64,000 bases of DNA from Eudromia elegans (Eukaryota; Chordata; Aves; Tinamiformes; Tinamidae). Shown here piece after piece: positions 25,825 to 41,000 of the stretch (within the stretch, counting starts at the first letter, position 1; each line of letters begins with the position of its first letter). The stretch is from positions 2,159,032 through 2,223,031 of the forward strand of contig PTEX01000119.1 of assembly GCA_003342815.1 (NCBI GenBank). The letters are read 5' to 3'. The position numbers were made by a program, and so were the translations under genes. The notes beneath the pieces are model-generated. The model was not told the origin of the DNA. It did not search any database and saw only the letters and a list, made by a program, of their open reading frames with translations.

Positions 25825-26812
25825 GGCTTCTTTTGGATAAAAGTAACTCATGGATAGTTCATGTGACTAATCTTGTTTTTTCATGTTTGAAGAAACTGCA
25901 TTGAGATGAAGAGATATCAGCAAAACTGGTAACACTTCCAATCCCAAATCCATAAACCGTTTAAAAGCTATTACTATCTTTAAAAATTCACATGCAGGTA
26001 AATCAAATAGGTGTTTTTGTTGTTGTTTGTTTTCCTGGACAAGTTGTAAATGGGGAAAATAAGCAGAATTAATTCATCTCTCTTGTGTGTTTATTATGAG
26101 AGCATTATGATCCTGTACTTTCTCAATTGCCTACTGTTATTTTTTTTTCCCCCTCAATGGAATTTATACTTGATTGACATCACAATATGGTGATGCTCAT
26201 TTCCTGAAAGAAAACAAAATGGGAATGGGAAAACAAAAATACCATCCAACAAGATTAAAATGACATTCCTTCAGGTCATCAGTGGACTTAGAACGTCAGA
26301 ATCCTCTGCACAGAGCTCTGTACTTGAAGCAACACTGCTGAACTACAAATTCAAGAGGTAGGGAAAAAGGACATTAAGAGCACAGAGAAAAAGAAGACAA
26401 GCAAAAGGCCAACCACAAAATTTACAGTGGTATTCCAAACCTAAGCTTTCTAAAAAGACAATTTGTCAAATTTTTTATTTTGAACAAAACGAAATAGCCA
26501 GCATCAATGAAGAGAGACAAATGGCTTGTAAAACTGTAGCCCTAGTGATTATTGTTGGCAAAGTTAGAAGGTATATTATAAACAGAAGTGATAGATGACC
26601 TTAAAACTACTAGATCTATCTAAAAAAAAAAGTGTGTGTGCATATGTGCACATGAATATTTGTGTCTATGTATGGATGTATGTGTTTGTTTTAGGAGGAG
26701 ACTTTAAAATTGCATAGTACACTGAAAGACAAACATTTTGGATGCTCCAGAGGAGACTTAACTCACACAATGACTAACTCTTTTATGTAAAACTATAGTC
26801 TTAAAACTTATA

Positions 26813-26930
26813 GGTGAGGCACTTAGGGACATGGTTTAGCAGGCATGATGATGATGGGTTTATGGTTGAACTTGATGATTTTGCAGGTCTTTTTCAACTA
26901 TAATGACTCTCTGATCCTATGATTCTATGA
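26813..26930 (+). mobile_element. Old CR1 LINE 3' tail fragment
   Basis: GTGAGGCACTTAGGGACATG and GGTTTAGCAGGCA match the 3' untranslated part of the CR1 at 46,358, and the fragment ends in CCTATGATTCTATGA. It belongs to the same older subfamily type as that copy. Confidence 0.85.
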
Positions 26931-28639
26931 CAGATCAAGACCCTCAAGCAAGTCTTAAAGTGTTAGTTGGCAGAAGACAACAAGCAGCAACAGCAGCAGT
27001 TCAGTTCCTTGGACATATCTTAGAACTCAGTTCCTTCAAGCTGGGAAAAAAAGATTGTTAAGACTGACAGCAAATGTTCATGTCAACCAAGAAACTGGTT
27101 TTCATTACTGTCATAAGATTTTCCACAGCAGGAGAATGAACATAAACTGTAACTGCCAGTTTTTATTCCCAGTTTTAAAAGTCCAGTACCAGAGGAGGTG
27201 AGCTACTAGCATGGGTATAACCTCACTGGGTTGTACACCAGTAAGAGCTTGCAGTGAATTGCACTGATGAAATAGGTAAACACTTAGCCTATATTGCCTA
27301 CATACTAGAGAAATCATAAAATCACACTGCTTCCATGTTCTCATTTCCATAAACAACATTTGAAAAGAGTTATGTCTGATGAAACTCTTAAGTGGTTGTC
27401 ATATAGGCTGATGCCACTACTGACATGTCAAGAAAATGAAATTAAAGCACAAAATATCTTAATGAGGCTTCCAAAAAACACTAACAAAGTCTGCAAATGT
27501 CATTTTCATTTCAAGTTTAATTTAGAACCCGAAGAATTGCTCAGCTCTTCTAGACATTTTCTTATGGCAGTAGGTGATGAAAGATAATCTTTGCAGCGCT
27601 TCTCTAACTGAACTGTAGACTTAGCAGCATTAAATTGTACATGCTTTTGTCATACTTAGTGGGGTTTAATCTTTAATTTTGAACAGTATAAAAGCCTTAC
27701 TTTGAAAGTATGCCAACAAGGAAGCTGTTTGAGACATGAATGAAGATTTTTTGTGCTTTAATATAATGTACAGAGTAACTGTTAATTTGTCATTTTGTGT
27801 TTTGTAGTTTTGTCTCTTTTAATGATTTCTACACTGGCCGCACATCTCTTACACATTTCTTATGCTAAAAAGTGAACTGCAGAATATTAATAACAAAAGA
27901 GCAATTTCTTATTCTATTACAGTAAAAAAAATGCAGTTCTCAAAAATGGTATTATATCAGAGCTGCATTATGGAGGCAACAATAAAATATACTGAAGTTG
28001 CTTTAAGATTTGCATATAAAGAAGCATTCAAATTTTCTTCTTTTAAGGTTTTCTAACTTAGAGAAAGCCATTTTTTCTGAGAACATTTCAATAATTCTTG
28101 TAGATGAAATACTTGCAGAAGACTGTTTTTCCTACCTCAGGTTTTATGCATCTATGTAACATCTTCATCAGATTTTTTTTTTACTTTGAATATGGTTTTT
28201 TTCATTATATTCTTTATCTCAGGCCAGTTAACTTACTTTCTTAATAAAGAACACTTTAACAACACAGATGTATCCTACTTACTTCTAACTTAAATATGCG
28301 AATCAACTTGTGCATGTTATGTCACAACCTAAAAATAATAAGAATGTATTATATCTATACATTTAAATGACAGAAAATAATGACATTTTCATAGGAAGAT
28401 ATTAGGACGGTATATATTGTGTATATATTCAAATTGAAGCTCAAATTAGTTGACAAAATCCCTCATCATTTGTGACATCATATTACTCTGAAAGTTTTTT
28501 ACTTTTCTTTCCCCTGGTGAGTTTCAACAACTTTAAGAGCATGAGTGCCTATGTCTATGCAAATAAACAATACAGTCTGAAAGATGGTTATATTCATGTC
28601 CTTAAGGCTTACAATGTATTTATCCTATGGCGGCAATAA

Positions 28640-28712
28640 AGTTATTAAGGTTACTAAGATTCATGTTAAGATTCATATTAAAATTCATATTCAGTTATTA
28701 AGATTCATGTTT
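28640..28712 (+). repeat. Degenerate tandem repeat of AAGATTCATRTT-type units
   Basis: AAGATTCATGTT, AAGATTCATATT, AAAATTCATATT and AAGATTCATGTT follow one another with variable spacing, and the interspersed GTTATTAAG is also repeated. A small decayed minisatellite. Confidence 0.7.
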
Positions 28713-29524
28713 ATATAGCACATGTCAAAAGGTTTGCAAGTCAGATAGTTTAAAGTATGCTTTATTTAACACTATTCATTTTTGGTAACACAGCTTTCCA
28801 GTTGCAATTTTTCCAAAGTATAGGAAGAGTTTTTGTGGTACACAAGTATCTCATTGCAGCATTGTGAAACATATTCCCTAAGCACAAAGAAGATAGGACA
28901 ATTCTGTTTACTTATATTGATCATGTACAGATCACCAATCACTCTCCCCATAGTGGATTTCACCACACACAAAGATAAATTGCCATTACAGCTTAGCTGT
29001 GTTTGAGTGCATGAGCTGTGATGCCATTGGTTTTCATCTTTCATCAAGTAAAAAAAATGAAATTAACAGTAGAAATGATATTAAAAAGCATGAATAAACA
29101 AAAAAAAATAGTTCTCTGCTTTGATCAGTTTTTTGTTCACAGTACGTAACAGCTATGACTGAGCTACTAAGAATGTGTTACCTAGGTGTGCAGAGGTCTG
29201 ATTTGTATCCAAAATAATTTCATATTTTTTCTTTTAAAACAGTCACCTCCTGCTGGCTTGCCTTCCTCACCAGCACGTTATGGGTAGCCATAGATCTCTA
29301 GCCACTTTGAATGCGAGTGTGGAGAGGCTGGGGAAAGAGGTTGTAATGTAACAACCTCTAAACTGCTGCATGCATATGTATTGAAAGGAGCTTAAGGGAA
29401 CACAGGTTATCATAATCCTTATAATGAAATACTATTGGAAAGTGTCTGAAACATATTATACATCTGTGTTTTAAAATATTCTGCCATTCTACTTAACGTA
29501 AGAAAACCTGCTTAACTGTAAAGG

Positions 29525-29716
29525 TGATCAAATACTGCAACAGATTGCCAAGAAAGTTGTGGCATGTCCAAACTTTGGTTTGATATACTCCTGTATCTCA
29601 CAGTGCCGAGCACACAGTCCTAAGCAAACTGCTAGGGATGACCCTTCTTTGGGTAGGAGGACTGGACTGGGTGATCTCTAGAAGTCTCTTCCAACGTCAG
29701 CAGTTCTAAGATTTCA
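29525..29716 (+). mobile_element. Old CR1 LINE 3' tail fragment
   Basis: Ordered diverged matches: CAACAGATTGCCAAGAAAG, GTTGTGGCATGTCC, GGACTGGACTGGGTGATCTC and TCTCTTCCAACGTCAGCAG. Ends in a decayed tail near TTCTAAGATTTCAT. Confidence 0.8.
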
Positions 29717-29947
29717 TACTGTGCTTGCTTTGGAAAGAAAACCAACAGTATCCTATATATTTTCACTATTTGTTGAGTTAGCTAGCTAGTCCTAAAGCTG
29801 GGAAGAGAAAGAAGATTGTTGGAGCACAGAGATGAGATGGAGAAGGAATTCAGTAGCACTTTGCAACCTAACAAAATTGTCTTTTTTTTTTTCTGAAAGA
29901 AAATAAGCATTGGCAGCTGTGAGAATCTATCCCAACCAGATTGATGT

Positions 29948-29997
29948 GTATATATATATATAAACATGTATATGTTTATGCATAAATATGAATATAT
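29948..29997. repeat. (TA)n and TATG-rich low-complexity tract
   Basis: A pure (TA)7-like run is followed by ACATGTATATG variants. Confidence 0.8.
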
Positions 29998-31082
29998 ACA
30001 TCAAAGGATGTGTATATGTGGTACGAAGAGAGCAAAAGATGGATAGGACAAAATAAGAAGGAAAGGACACAGATAAGTATTCAAATGTGTGATGTGTGTT
30101 AATATGACAAGGAGACCATAAGCTGCTAAAGATGATGAGTTGTCAAATGAGACAGTAAGAAGGAATGGTAAAGATTAACAGCATACAGTTGTAAAGGAAG
30201 AACAGTAAAGAGACTTCAACTTGGCACACTGAAACAGAGAAAGCTAACTTCAAAACTAAAAGAGTGGAGAAAAATAGAAGGAACAATAAGGATGAATTTG
30301 TGACAGTGTAGGTGCTAGGAAGCAGTGCTGGGGAAACTACAAGAATTTGACTATAACATTCTGAGATCTTTTAGCTAGAGGTAGGAGATTCGGCAGCCTG
30401 GAAAGAAATCGCCAAATCCTCTTTAGGTCACAAAACAGGCAAGTTTCAGATAAACATATCTAAAACAAACTGGATTATTTTGTCTTACAGAACATCTGAA
30501 AAATTGAGTCTAGAGGTGCTGCCTCTTGCCTAACACAAAAAAAAAATCTGTTCTTTGGCAGTGTTAGCAACAAGCTTGTACCACACAAAGGCACTGGCTT
30601 TCCTTTTTGCCTACCTCCAACTTCCAAATCTCACTGTTCATCTGAGATACATGTTGTATTCAATACAGCCTGCATTCTACCTGCCAGACAGAGAGATGTA
30701 CATAGCTTTGGGACAAGAATGGCATTTCTGGAATCCAGGCAAATGACTATAATGTCCTGTTCAGTCCTGTCTAGCTTTCCTTTCTCAGACATGTAGATTT
30801 TGGGACATATGCATGATGCAGTCACAAACCTGAATTTAATCCCATATTTCTTCTTCAGAAACAACTGTACCCATGCTTCCAGTTGACTGATCCTCAGAAG
30901 TTTCTATCACCTCTTTTGAAGTGATATATTTTACCCCTTCTGTTTGGCCTCAGAATAACTCTTAAAAAAAAGGCAAAAAAAAATTCAATAAGAAACTAAT
31001 CAAAATGGGCCAAACATAACTTTGCAAGAACAATGCTAGCAACACTTTATTCAAAGATACTTCTAAAACTTGAAGGCAGAGG

Positions 31083-31125
31083 TTAATAATTAGAAGGAAT
31101 AATTAATAATTAGAAGGAATTAACT
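31083..31125 (+). repeat. Two-copy tandem repeat of TTAATAATTAGAAGGAAT
   Basis: The 18-base string occurs twice with a few bases between. The copies look identical, suggesting a fairly recent duplication. Confidence 0.8.
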
Positions 31126-31948
31126 CCAAATGGGTTAAATTACTCATATTCTGCCTCCTCATCTGAGTAAACTGAGTTAGATCTTTTTTCCTCCTCAGTG
31201 TGAAGGACAGATTCAGATCTTAAATAACATAGAATTCTGAGTGAGTCCATGGTCCTGGTTAAGGTTGCTGACAGAAAACACTGAAGGATGTGCATTTCAG
31301 TAGAAATGATAAACACTCCAACCAAGTTGAGAGTTTAACAAGTAATTGCTCATTCATTAAGAAACTTGGAAAGCTAAGAAAAAAAGAAAAGTTCTCTGTA
31401 CGAGTCCTTCGTAGATTAGTTTCAAAGTTACCATGCTCCATCACACCTACATATAAAACACATCAAGTCAGATTTTGCCGTTTGGCTCCTCACTTGCTAT
31501 TGCTTCAAAATTGCTTCAATAATGAATATTCTACTGCCTATCTTGTGACAGCCTTGCTCAACAACCAATGAGTGACCTCGCTCTTCCTTTCCCAAGCAAG
31601 ATCCACAGCAGGCTCTGGAGCACCAGTTCAAACCAGATCTCACTCATTACTTTCATATGGAAATACGATGAAAGTACAAATGTACACTCAGCATCACTCT
31701 ATCTGGTTGTAGTTGTTTTATCTTTCTGTCACCCACTGCTTCAGAAAATTAAGATGTATCAGTTTTGCATATTTGGGTTGGATCTGCCCTTTTTTTTAAT
31801 CATTTGTTCCTGTATTTCAATTGATACTTGTTTGGACACGGCGGGAAGCTAGAAACCTAGATATGAACATCCGAAGCTTCACGCAGCTGCTTTAAGGCAG
31901 GAAACTGAAGTTCTCTCTTACTCATACAAGGTGCATATCGTGGCTATG

Positions 31949-32002
<54 letters not shown>
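31949..32002 (+). repeat. Uninterrupted A54 tract
   Basis: Fifty-four consecutive A, followed by G, AACCC and a second A-run. CR1 does not leave poly(A) tails, so this is either a microsatellite or the tail of a retrocopy whose body I cannot recognise. No AATAAA is seen in the 30 bases before it. Its true length is uncertain, since homopolymers are error-prone. Confidence 0.9.
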
Positions 32003-32006
<4 letters not shown>

Positions 32007-35000
32007 CCAAAAAAAAACAGCCCCAAAACTGGACTAAATCTGAAGATCTTTCCTACCAGGGTAACAATGCTATTAACAATTATAATAATTCAACTTCTGT
32101 AAAATGACCTACAAACAGAGAATCAGAGAGTAAGGGGGACACAAAGATGGAAACTAAATCCATAGGCCAATAGCTGTGGAAGGTACCTCAGCTATGGACC
32201 TCAGGTGCAAACACTTGCTCTGCTAAAGAACCCCTTTTCCCATGGAAATGTTCTGTGTCACTGGATCACATATTCCTAATATTAGTATTACTAATTACTA
32301 TCAGTATTAGCAACACATAGTTACATCACCTAGTATTAGGGGACTTAGGGAAAATTTTAAAATCTTGAGTTTATCCATAAGTAGTATGGGAATACTCTGG
32401 AAATTCTCAAGGTATTTCCCACCAACCTCAACACACAATATCTGGGAATACTTTTCAAGATGTAAAGTTCCTGATTTTATATGAACATTGAAAATTATAT
32501 TCTTGGAAGGACCTGTGTTCAGTTCACTGTTTCAAATTAAGTTTATCTGTGGAACTAAAAAGTCTGAAACTTTCATGATAGATTTTGTTTGTTTCGTATT
32601 TGAAAACAATGAGATTCTAAAGCAATCAGTGTTTTTTTGACACATTGTATAATCTCTAATATTCAATAATATTTAATACTACATGATATTAAAACAAATA
32701 TTTATGTATTTGTAACACGAATATCACATTTTTGGAGCTGAGAAGGGTGTAAAAAGTCATTGGCTGAGTATATGAGATTTCCCATTACTAGTTTCCATCA
32801 CACAGCCAAACTGAAGATAAAACATAATACTTGCATAAAAACCCCAAGTCTGCAGTTATCATTGCCTTAGTCTGTAAGTAGTATACATTTTGATCAAACT
32901 TTTATACTTACGCAGAGGAAAGCTGTAAGTTTACTGGAAGGCAATCTTCAGCCTCCTGGGTGTAACATCCTTCAGATAAATGTAAATTTCCTTTCACTAT
33001 GCTGTAACGTAAGGCAAAAATTGTACAGCTGGTTCATAAAACAGCTCCTGAATGGGTAAGCAGAATTTCTAAAAAATCAGCATGCTTTTAGATTTATTCT
33101 TCAGAGGGAATCATGTGTGTAAACCAGTTCTTAGATTCAGAAGACTGAACCTCATCTGCAACATGAATAAAATCTTTAGTGAACAGTTCTTGCTTCTACA
33201 TCTTCTATTTTACTCTTGGAATATTACAAAAACACATAACTACACAGATATCAGAAATATTTCAGAAGCAGTTGTCCCTTGATTCAGAGAATTAAGAAGG
33301 CATACTGCTAGCTCATCTCTGAGCAACTGAAAAAACAGTGCTGTTTTTGTTCTTATGACATACCCTTAAGCAGTCTGAATCTCCTAGAGCATCTCACAAC
33401 ATCTGTGAAACCACAAACATTTTGCAAGATTTGTATATTTCTACTTATCTATGACAGCATTTGTAGGGAAATGTTCAGGTTTTTATTCCATTTTCAGGCT
33501 TCTAGAAAAAAAATTAAAATATATTATTACATCGTAATTTTCAAGTTTCTAGAAAAAATACAAAAACGGAAAGTATTTCTTAATCAAGGCAACAACATGG
33601 TAGTTCCTCTTAACCTCAAAGTAGAAATGTATCAATTTATTCAGGGAAAATCAATCTATAGATTAAAAACCTGGGAACCACATTGATGATATCCTTTCAA
33701 GTGTAATTCATCAACTGCTGGTAAAAGGGAACCACGTTATTCTTCCTTCAATTTGCCTAATATGGAGTTTTGTATTCTAGTTATATTTCCCTGAATTTTG
33801 TTTTAACTTTTACATGGTTTTCCACAATTTTCATTTTCCTCCAGATATTAATATGAATGTTTCCCATCATCTTTCCCACATCAACATACCATATTCAGCA
33901 TTGTGAGTGCTATGATACATATTCAACTAATTCTTTAAAGGAATCATTGCCAAGTCACTCTTGTTGAAGTCTGCACTGCATTTCTAAGCAGATTTATTGC
34001 ATATCTCTAGTTATTCTATATTTTTTCCTGGTTAAGCGTTGTATATTTTCATATCCTTATATGGTTTAAAGAATGTGTGCCCTTGCAGCATTTATCCATT
34101 ATGCATCCATTATCCTACTTTTGATAAAGGCAGGTATATTATCTGACATATTCTTCTTTCTAAAGCATATATCTCTAAAATAATGATATAGTACCAGAAA
34201 CACACACATAGAGAGAAAAAATGCAACTGGTTTATTCGACAACAGTAAGTTTAAGTAAGTGAATCATCTCACAAATCTAGCATATTCAATATTGATGTTT
34301 ACACAGGGAGTGGAAATCATACTAAAAAAGTTTACTGCTAAAGGGATAGCATTCTAAATGGGACACAGGAAGTCATAGTGAATATAAATATGTGTTTCAA
34401 AAACAGATGATTTCAAAACACTGTATTGTCAGCTGTTTTCCTGATAGTCCTTCCACATGTCTCTCATGGTTAAAGACTCCCTTCCATGCAGCTCTTTGGC
34501 TCTCACATTTTTGGTTTATTTTCTGTCCTCAAAGGAACAAAATAAAGTGTTTTTGAAAGGAGAAAACAGTCAAAAATTTTAAGTGCTTACTACAATCCTT
34601 CTATTTACAAGTATACATATTTTAGTGACAAATAAATGCACAATCCAGAGAGGAGTGGAGACAAGGGAGTAGAGACAATCAAGGCGCTGAACTTCTAGGC
34701 CTTATCTAACCACAAGTTTGTAAAAATACTAAAATAACTCTGTTTCTCACTCTCTTCATCTCTAACAGAGAACTAATACTAAGCAATTTCATAGGAATGG
34801 TGTAATTTTGATTATCTGATGCTCTAAAGAGTTTCAGGATACCTAAAAATGGCACAATGTTCTGATTTTTTTTTTATTAAAAATTCCATTTTTCTTTAAG
34901 AATGTATTTTTCTCCAGTACACTAATTGGCTCCATATGGACAAACCTGTGCAAGAGGCAGTGAAGACAACAGCATAAATCAGGGGTAGTATTAAGGAACC

Positions 35001-38000
35001 TTACAAATGATTCTAAAATTGCTAACAAATGTGATCTTTTGCTGGGGGATGTTTTCTATGGCATGTTTCCACCTAGCAGGCAGACTGTTTACTGCACTCA
35101 AGTTTTGTTGATGTGCATTTCCAGAGAGGCCTGGCACTGACAGCAGAGCTTTGTCTAGATTAGAGATCACTGCAGCAGCAAATGCTCTGCTTCACTTCAA
35201 TGCAGCATGTTGCACTAGGCAGTTGCACAAGAGTACACAAACATAATTATATGAGAACAAATATCTCTTAATTTCAGCACAGCTGGCAACCTCCCACCAC
35301 ATCATCTTCATTTTGTTCCTTTACAGCAGCATTTCTTAATATTCTTAATCAATACGTTATCTCTTTAAAACATACACAGACACAGATACACCTGCAGGCC
35401 TCTATTGTTAAGGAGTAAGCAAAGGGGCTGAGCACTGCTGTATATCATGTAACATAAATAAAAAGTCACTGCCATACTAAATTGTGTTTTATTTTAATAT
35501 CATAAAAATAAAAGTATAGAATAAGGATAAAATAGAATGTGATATTTAGGCTGGGATGCCAGAAGACACTGGCAGCAATCACAAACTGTCTCCCAGCCTT
35601 CCTTTGGGGCACTTACTATTTCTTTGATTGTAATGCTTTTATGAATTATCTTCTGCTTCCTTGTGAGTAACTTGTCATGCTAGTGATGTGCTAGTGCACA
35701 ATGGCAATATATTAATGAGCTCCCAATAGTAAAAAATAAATACACAACACCTGATATTAAGCTGGAGTAGAGGGATGGCTTTAAACCCTCTCCAGGGCAA
35801 GGCAAGGAAGACACATACAATCCATGCCCAGATCCTTGGAGGGCTCCATACTGGCCTCCTCCTACAATCAGAGAAGTCCAGCTGATGTTAAAGCTATGGC
35901 TCCATAGTTTTCAGGAAAGTTAGCTTATGCTTCCTTCCAGCGTAATTGGTAGTTTCAGAGGAAGTCCTAAAGGCATAGTTTGTAAATCTCACCATTTTGT
36001 AAGAAATGCTGGACTCTGTTCTCCGGACCTCAGGGACATTGGAGGCAAGATGGGTCCTTTACAACTCAAAAAGTGCATCTATCATGTAAACACAGAGAAT
36101 TTGAGTTTGAAAACTTAACAAGAAAAGGGAATCCTTTACAGACATGTTTGCCTCCGTGAGTTCACACAAGCTGCTGTTTAAGCTGGAAAAGAAAATAAAA
36201 GGCTTTTTAACTTTTTCCTGTTTGCCGAAGAAGGAGCTGTATGTATTGTCACTTCAGGAAAAGAGTAGTCATTTGTTTGAAAAGGGTTACACATACAAAT
36301 GTCCTTTTTTTTTTTTTTGGTCCCTTTCCATCCTTCGCCATCTTTGCATAAGAATAAAAGCTTACAAGAGTCCTTGCAGTAAGACTTTATCAAGTTCCCT
36401 TAGCCACAGGAGTGCAACGAAGGAGAATACTTCTAACTGAATCCTCAAAAAACCAAGCAAGTAAATAGAAAACTATTTCCATATTGAGAAAAAAATCATT
36501 ATTCAGCTGCTTTTTGAAAAAAAAAAAGTCTTAACTATCATATTACCAGCTATATATGAATAGGAAGTAGGGGAAGGAAACTCGCTGTGCAAAATGACTG
36601 CTCTTCCTTTCTATCCCATTACAGCTGTGCAAAATTATAGAGCACTCCAATCCTGTATGAAAGGCAAGACACTTTACAATGACTTAAAAATGCACCTATA
36701 CTCTGGCAGTTATAGGATTACTTTTTTTTTTTTTTTTTTTTTAATCTTTTCTGAAGCTCTGAAGGCAAAGTCCAAGGCTGATGTACAAAATAAATTCAAA
36801 ATGCTGTAAAAGAACCATACAAAAAAGCCAAATAATCATCCAAGAGGGAATTCTGAAAAATGATACAGGTGTAAACACAGCTGCAAGGGAAATAACTGAT
36901 TCTAATAAAGTTTAACATGCTGTGTACTGAAGGCAGATGTTCATAACGTCTAACTTTCTCAGAAAAGGCCTTAATTGGCTATGTATTACCAGAATTCACA
37001 ATTTCTTTGTATTTGTAATGTATAGAGATATGCTGACTGAATATGCTGTGAGCATATACACATACACTTTCATTAATTATCCTGGCACTTTAAAGTGCTA
37101 TTTTGTTAATTTCTAGCTGGTATATATTTTAAGATGCTTTTTTTTTTTTTTTCCAAATTGAAAAGGTGATTCAAAATAATGGGTATTTTAAGGAATAATA
37201 TTAATGTTCCAGTAAAAAAGCTGAAGCTATACTTTTGCAAGCTATTTACCTCATCACATACTGCAAACTAACAACTGTAGCTCGATATTTTCTGAACAGA
37301 AGATCCCGATAGGAAATCTGAGCCACAGGGCAAGAAGTGGTGATTGTGATGACCACCCTCAGTGCAGGAAGCCACTGCAAACAGCTTACAATTTTGGTGG
37401 CATGTGAATATATCACTCAAAGAGAAGTGCTGTAAGTGTTCCAACCTATTGCTCTTTTCCATCTAATACCTTAAATCACTGTTATAGATCAAGTTCTATT
37501 ATTTTAGTAAAAGTAGTGAAAATATAATTATTCTTCCTTAACTAGTGGAATATGTGATACCTAAGATCAGGGATATACCCAAGTCATCACAGTAATCACA
37601 GCTTTTCTACTGCAGCAGTACTGAGCCTGAGGTAAGGCTATGGCTCCTTTTGCTTCATACCAGAGAGTGGAAGGAACAGCATTACCAACAATATATAAAG
37701 TGGGTAAAGACATGATAGCTGAAATTCCAATAGAAAAAAGATCTTGTTGAAAAGACACATTGGGTCTTTCATATGTAAGTATTAAATAAATCCTCTTAAG
37801 TAAATTCAAATTTAAGTAAATACGTTCTGCTTTCTTGACCTTTCTCAATATTTTGAATTGACTATACTGTATTCTTTATTTCATCTGTTAAATTATATAA
37901 TCTGTTGTAAACTGTTAAACTGCAACTGTGGTTCAGTGATGGAGTAATTCTTGAAATTAAATGTGGGTATATAGTGCCTACTACAGTTAAGGCTGAGCTC

Positions 38001-41000
38001 CTATTTCCATTGCTCAATATGTAGCAAAAAAATTCATTCTGTGTGATTCTGTGATTTAGGGGTGGCTTTAATGAAGTATGTTCTGTGTTTATGGAAAGTC
38101 AAATATCATATTTCGCTTTCTAGTTCAAGTTTGAAGTTGCTTTACAGGAAATAGAATAATATTAATGAGTGTCCTGTATGCATCCAAATCTGGATCTCGC
38201 TCAGTTGATAAAGCCACCTTTTGATAATGCTCTAATTTTTACAGCAACCTTTCCTTTCACTCCATTACCCCTTGAGATGTAAACATAAGCAAAGGTCCAG
38301 CGAAGTGATATGCATACCTGCAGCATTGTTGAGAGTTATTGCAGGTCACAGAAAAGTTAATTGAAATACATAAATTTCCTTGTTTGCCACACATGCACTT
38401 GCACTATGTTTTTTCCTGAACAGGAGAAATGTGTGCATTTCTCCCTAGAGTAGTCCTGCCCCCTCAAAGTAACTTAAGACTTCAGAGCCCTGTGAAAACT
38501 ATCTACTTTCTAATTCTCCTCCCATCAGAAACCAGCTATATGTGTTAACTGGGTCTTAAAAAGTGATTTTTTTTTTTAATAACTTCTGTTAGCTGTCCTA
38601 TAATGTCTGTGCTTGCATTACCCTTGATGCTGAGACCCTTCTTCTGAACGTAAGCAGATTCTGTTTTGACTTCTGCACAGGTGTCCTGCTTCCCTTAATC
38701 CTCCCAGCCCATAATAATAGGCTTACTTTCAATATTGGCCAATAGCTTTAGCAGACCATATATTTTGAACAGAGTCAATATGTTCTTTAGTAATAAGGAT
38801 ATTCAGTGAACCTCTGTGTTTCACCCTTAATAAGATGATATGTGGCTATGCAGGAAGTAATAAGTATTTAATTAAATCAATAAAAAAGACTTTTAGGACT
38901 GCAGACCCTTAAATTAAAGGCAGGTTGTGAATTTTTATAACTGTATGTCTACAGCATAGGCTTTGTCTCCCTCCAAAGTCCTTATTCTGACATGTTCTAA
39001 GCATCTGTGGTTCTCATTAGAGCTGAAAGTGATGGAAATTACTGACTTGCCTATGATGTTGTCAAAAACAGCTGCAGTTGCCCAGCACAGCTAAAAATCT
39101 GTCTATTCACTTTAAGGTAATCACATTTAGATAATCAGCTTTGAGAAACTGTGACCTACATGTTTGCTAATACATGTCCTTTTACACAGCCCATGTATTC
39201 TCTGTCTTGCTGAATATATCAGTACCTTAATTTCTAACATTCATAAATCCCTAAATATTCCTAGTTTTCAAGCAGGAGTGTAGGTATATACAGTATACTT
39301 CTTTATGCAAAATTAACTAACAGAACCCTGTTATAAGTAGAGAGACAAAAAAAAAGTATTTTTAAAGGAACATAAGCATAGAATTGTCAGGTGTGAGTTT
39401 CAGGGATAAAGCTTTTTTAACTCCTGCAGCGGGTGAGGAAGATAATTGTCTTAATCTTTTTTCTTCTGACAGATACACCACTGCAAAACTATCAGTCTTT
39501 TATATGAACTGAAGTAACTGATGCAAAAGACTGTCAGGTGCTGGATCTGATCATGTTTTTTTAAAAAAATAAACTGAATAACTGTACAGTTTTAACAGGT
39601 CTCATTTGTCTTTTATATTGATTCTCTAAGATCCTTGCTAGCATTCCCAATTGAAATGTAATGTGTGACTGCATTTAAAAGTAGCCATTTTTCACTGCCA
39701 TATTTAGATCTTGAGGTTGAACATAGGTATGTCTAGGCTGGTTGTTCTTGAATAAAAATGGACGCAGAAATTGCTATTCAAAACGAACATCACTGAGCGC
39801 TGCTCTTGGTCTTAGCTTAGCTCGACCTTGAGCTTAGCTCCTAAGTACAAGATGGGTGTAAAGTGTATGTATTCAAAAATATGTATCATTCTCTTTTTTT
39901 TTGTTGTTCTTGTGAAAAGCATATTCCTGCTTTTATTTCATGTATGACAGAATCTGTGCAGGTATTATGTCTCTGTGAAAAGGGCAAGGCTGTCCTGCAC
40001 AGAATGGCTACTTTTTCACAGAAGACTTTGATCCAGAACATTTGAATCTTTACTCAGTTATGCAAAGCATTCCTGAACCCTAATCCTCCACTGAATTCCA
40101 GCTATAGAGTCTTCCATTATTCTTGTATTTTGAATGAATTACAGAACAGTTCTATTACTTTAGCAGTTCTCTGGAGTCACTGATCAGACACTGTGTCTCT
40201 GATCAACTTCAACTGGAGCTCGTCTCTGTCCTACATCTGCAATACAGACTCAACACATTGAAAAACTGTTTTCTAGTTCATATAGAAGCTGAAATAGGCA
40301 CTACCCCAGGGAAAAATGCTAATGTGACTTTTCCCAATCCTTTCGCCGACTATGAGGCAATTTCACATCAAACAGCAGAAAAGAAATACTCAAGCCAGCT
40401 TATGAAGTAACTACAATTTAACACAATCTTCTAAGAAGTCCACATACTAAGCTGCCAGGTCTTCTTCTCTGATACACTAACAACTCAGAAATAACCACCA
40501 GCAATGATACTTCCATAGGTTTTAAAAGGATATCTGAATAGGTTTGGTTAAATCAGCTATCATATTTCTGCCTACTTAACAGTAAAGCACCAAGACTACT
40601 TTAAGCAGAAAACCTATTCGGAGGTCTACCTCCAGATGAATTCCTATAAAATACAACAATAAAACGTGCCTACTACCTTCTGCAGTTCCCACATGAGCAA
40701 CCACTTTGCTCCCTGAATAGCCTACTTGACAGATATCACTAGAAATGCTGGAAACAGTCTCTTTTATCATTGCTCAGATAAATCTACAGCAAATCCATCT
40801 AAAACTCCAATTCTCATGCATATTTTTTATGTATCACTCTTATGGCTACACACAGATTAAAGTGAAAACAAACTGAAATTTGCTTCTACAACTGCTGATC
40901 AAAAGTGGGAATTTATCCATACCCTGCAGCTGTGGAACACAGAATTAAGTAAACTTTCCTTTAAGCATGTTTGCCTGCAACAGTTGCAACTGACTGCTCA

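Noticed and set aside
28772-29047. 91-codon minus-strand open frame
   Set aside because: No recognised motif and no good splice signals; treated as chance.
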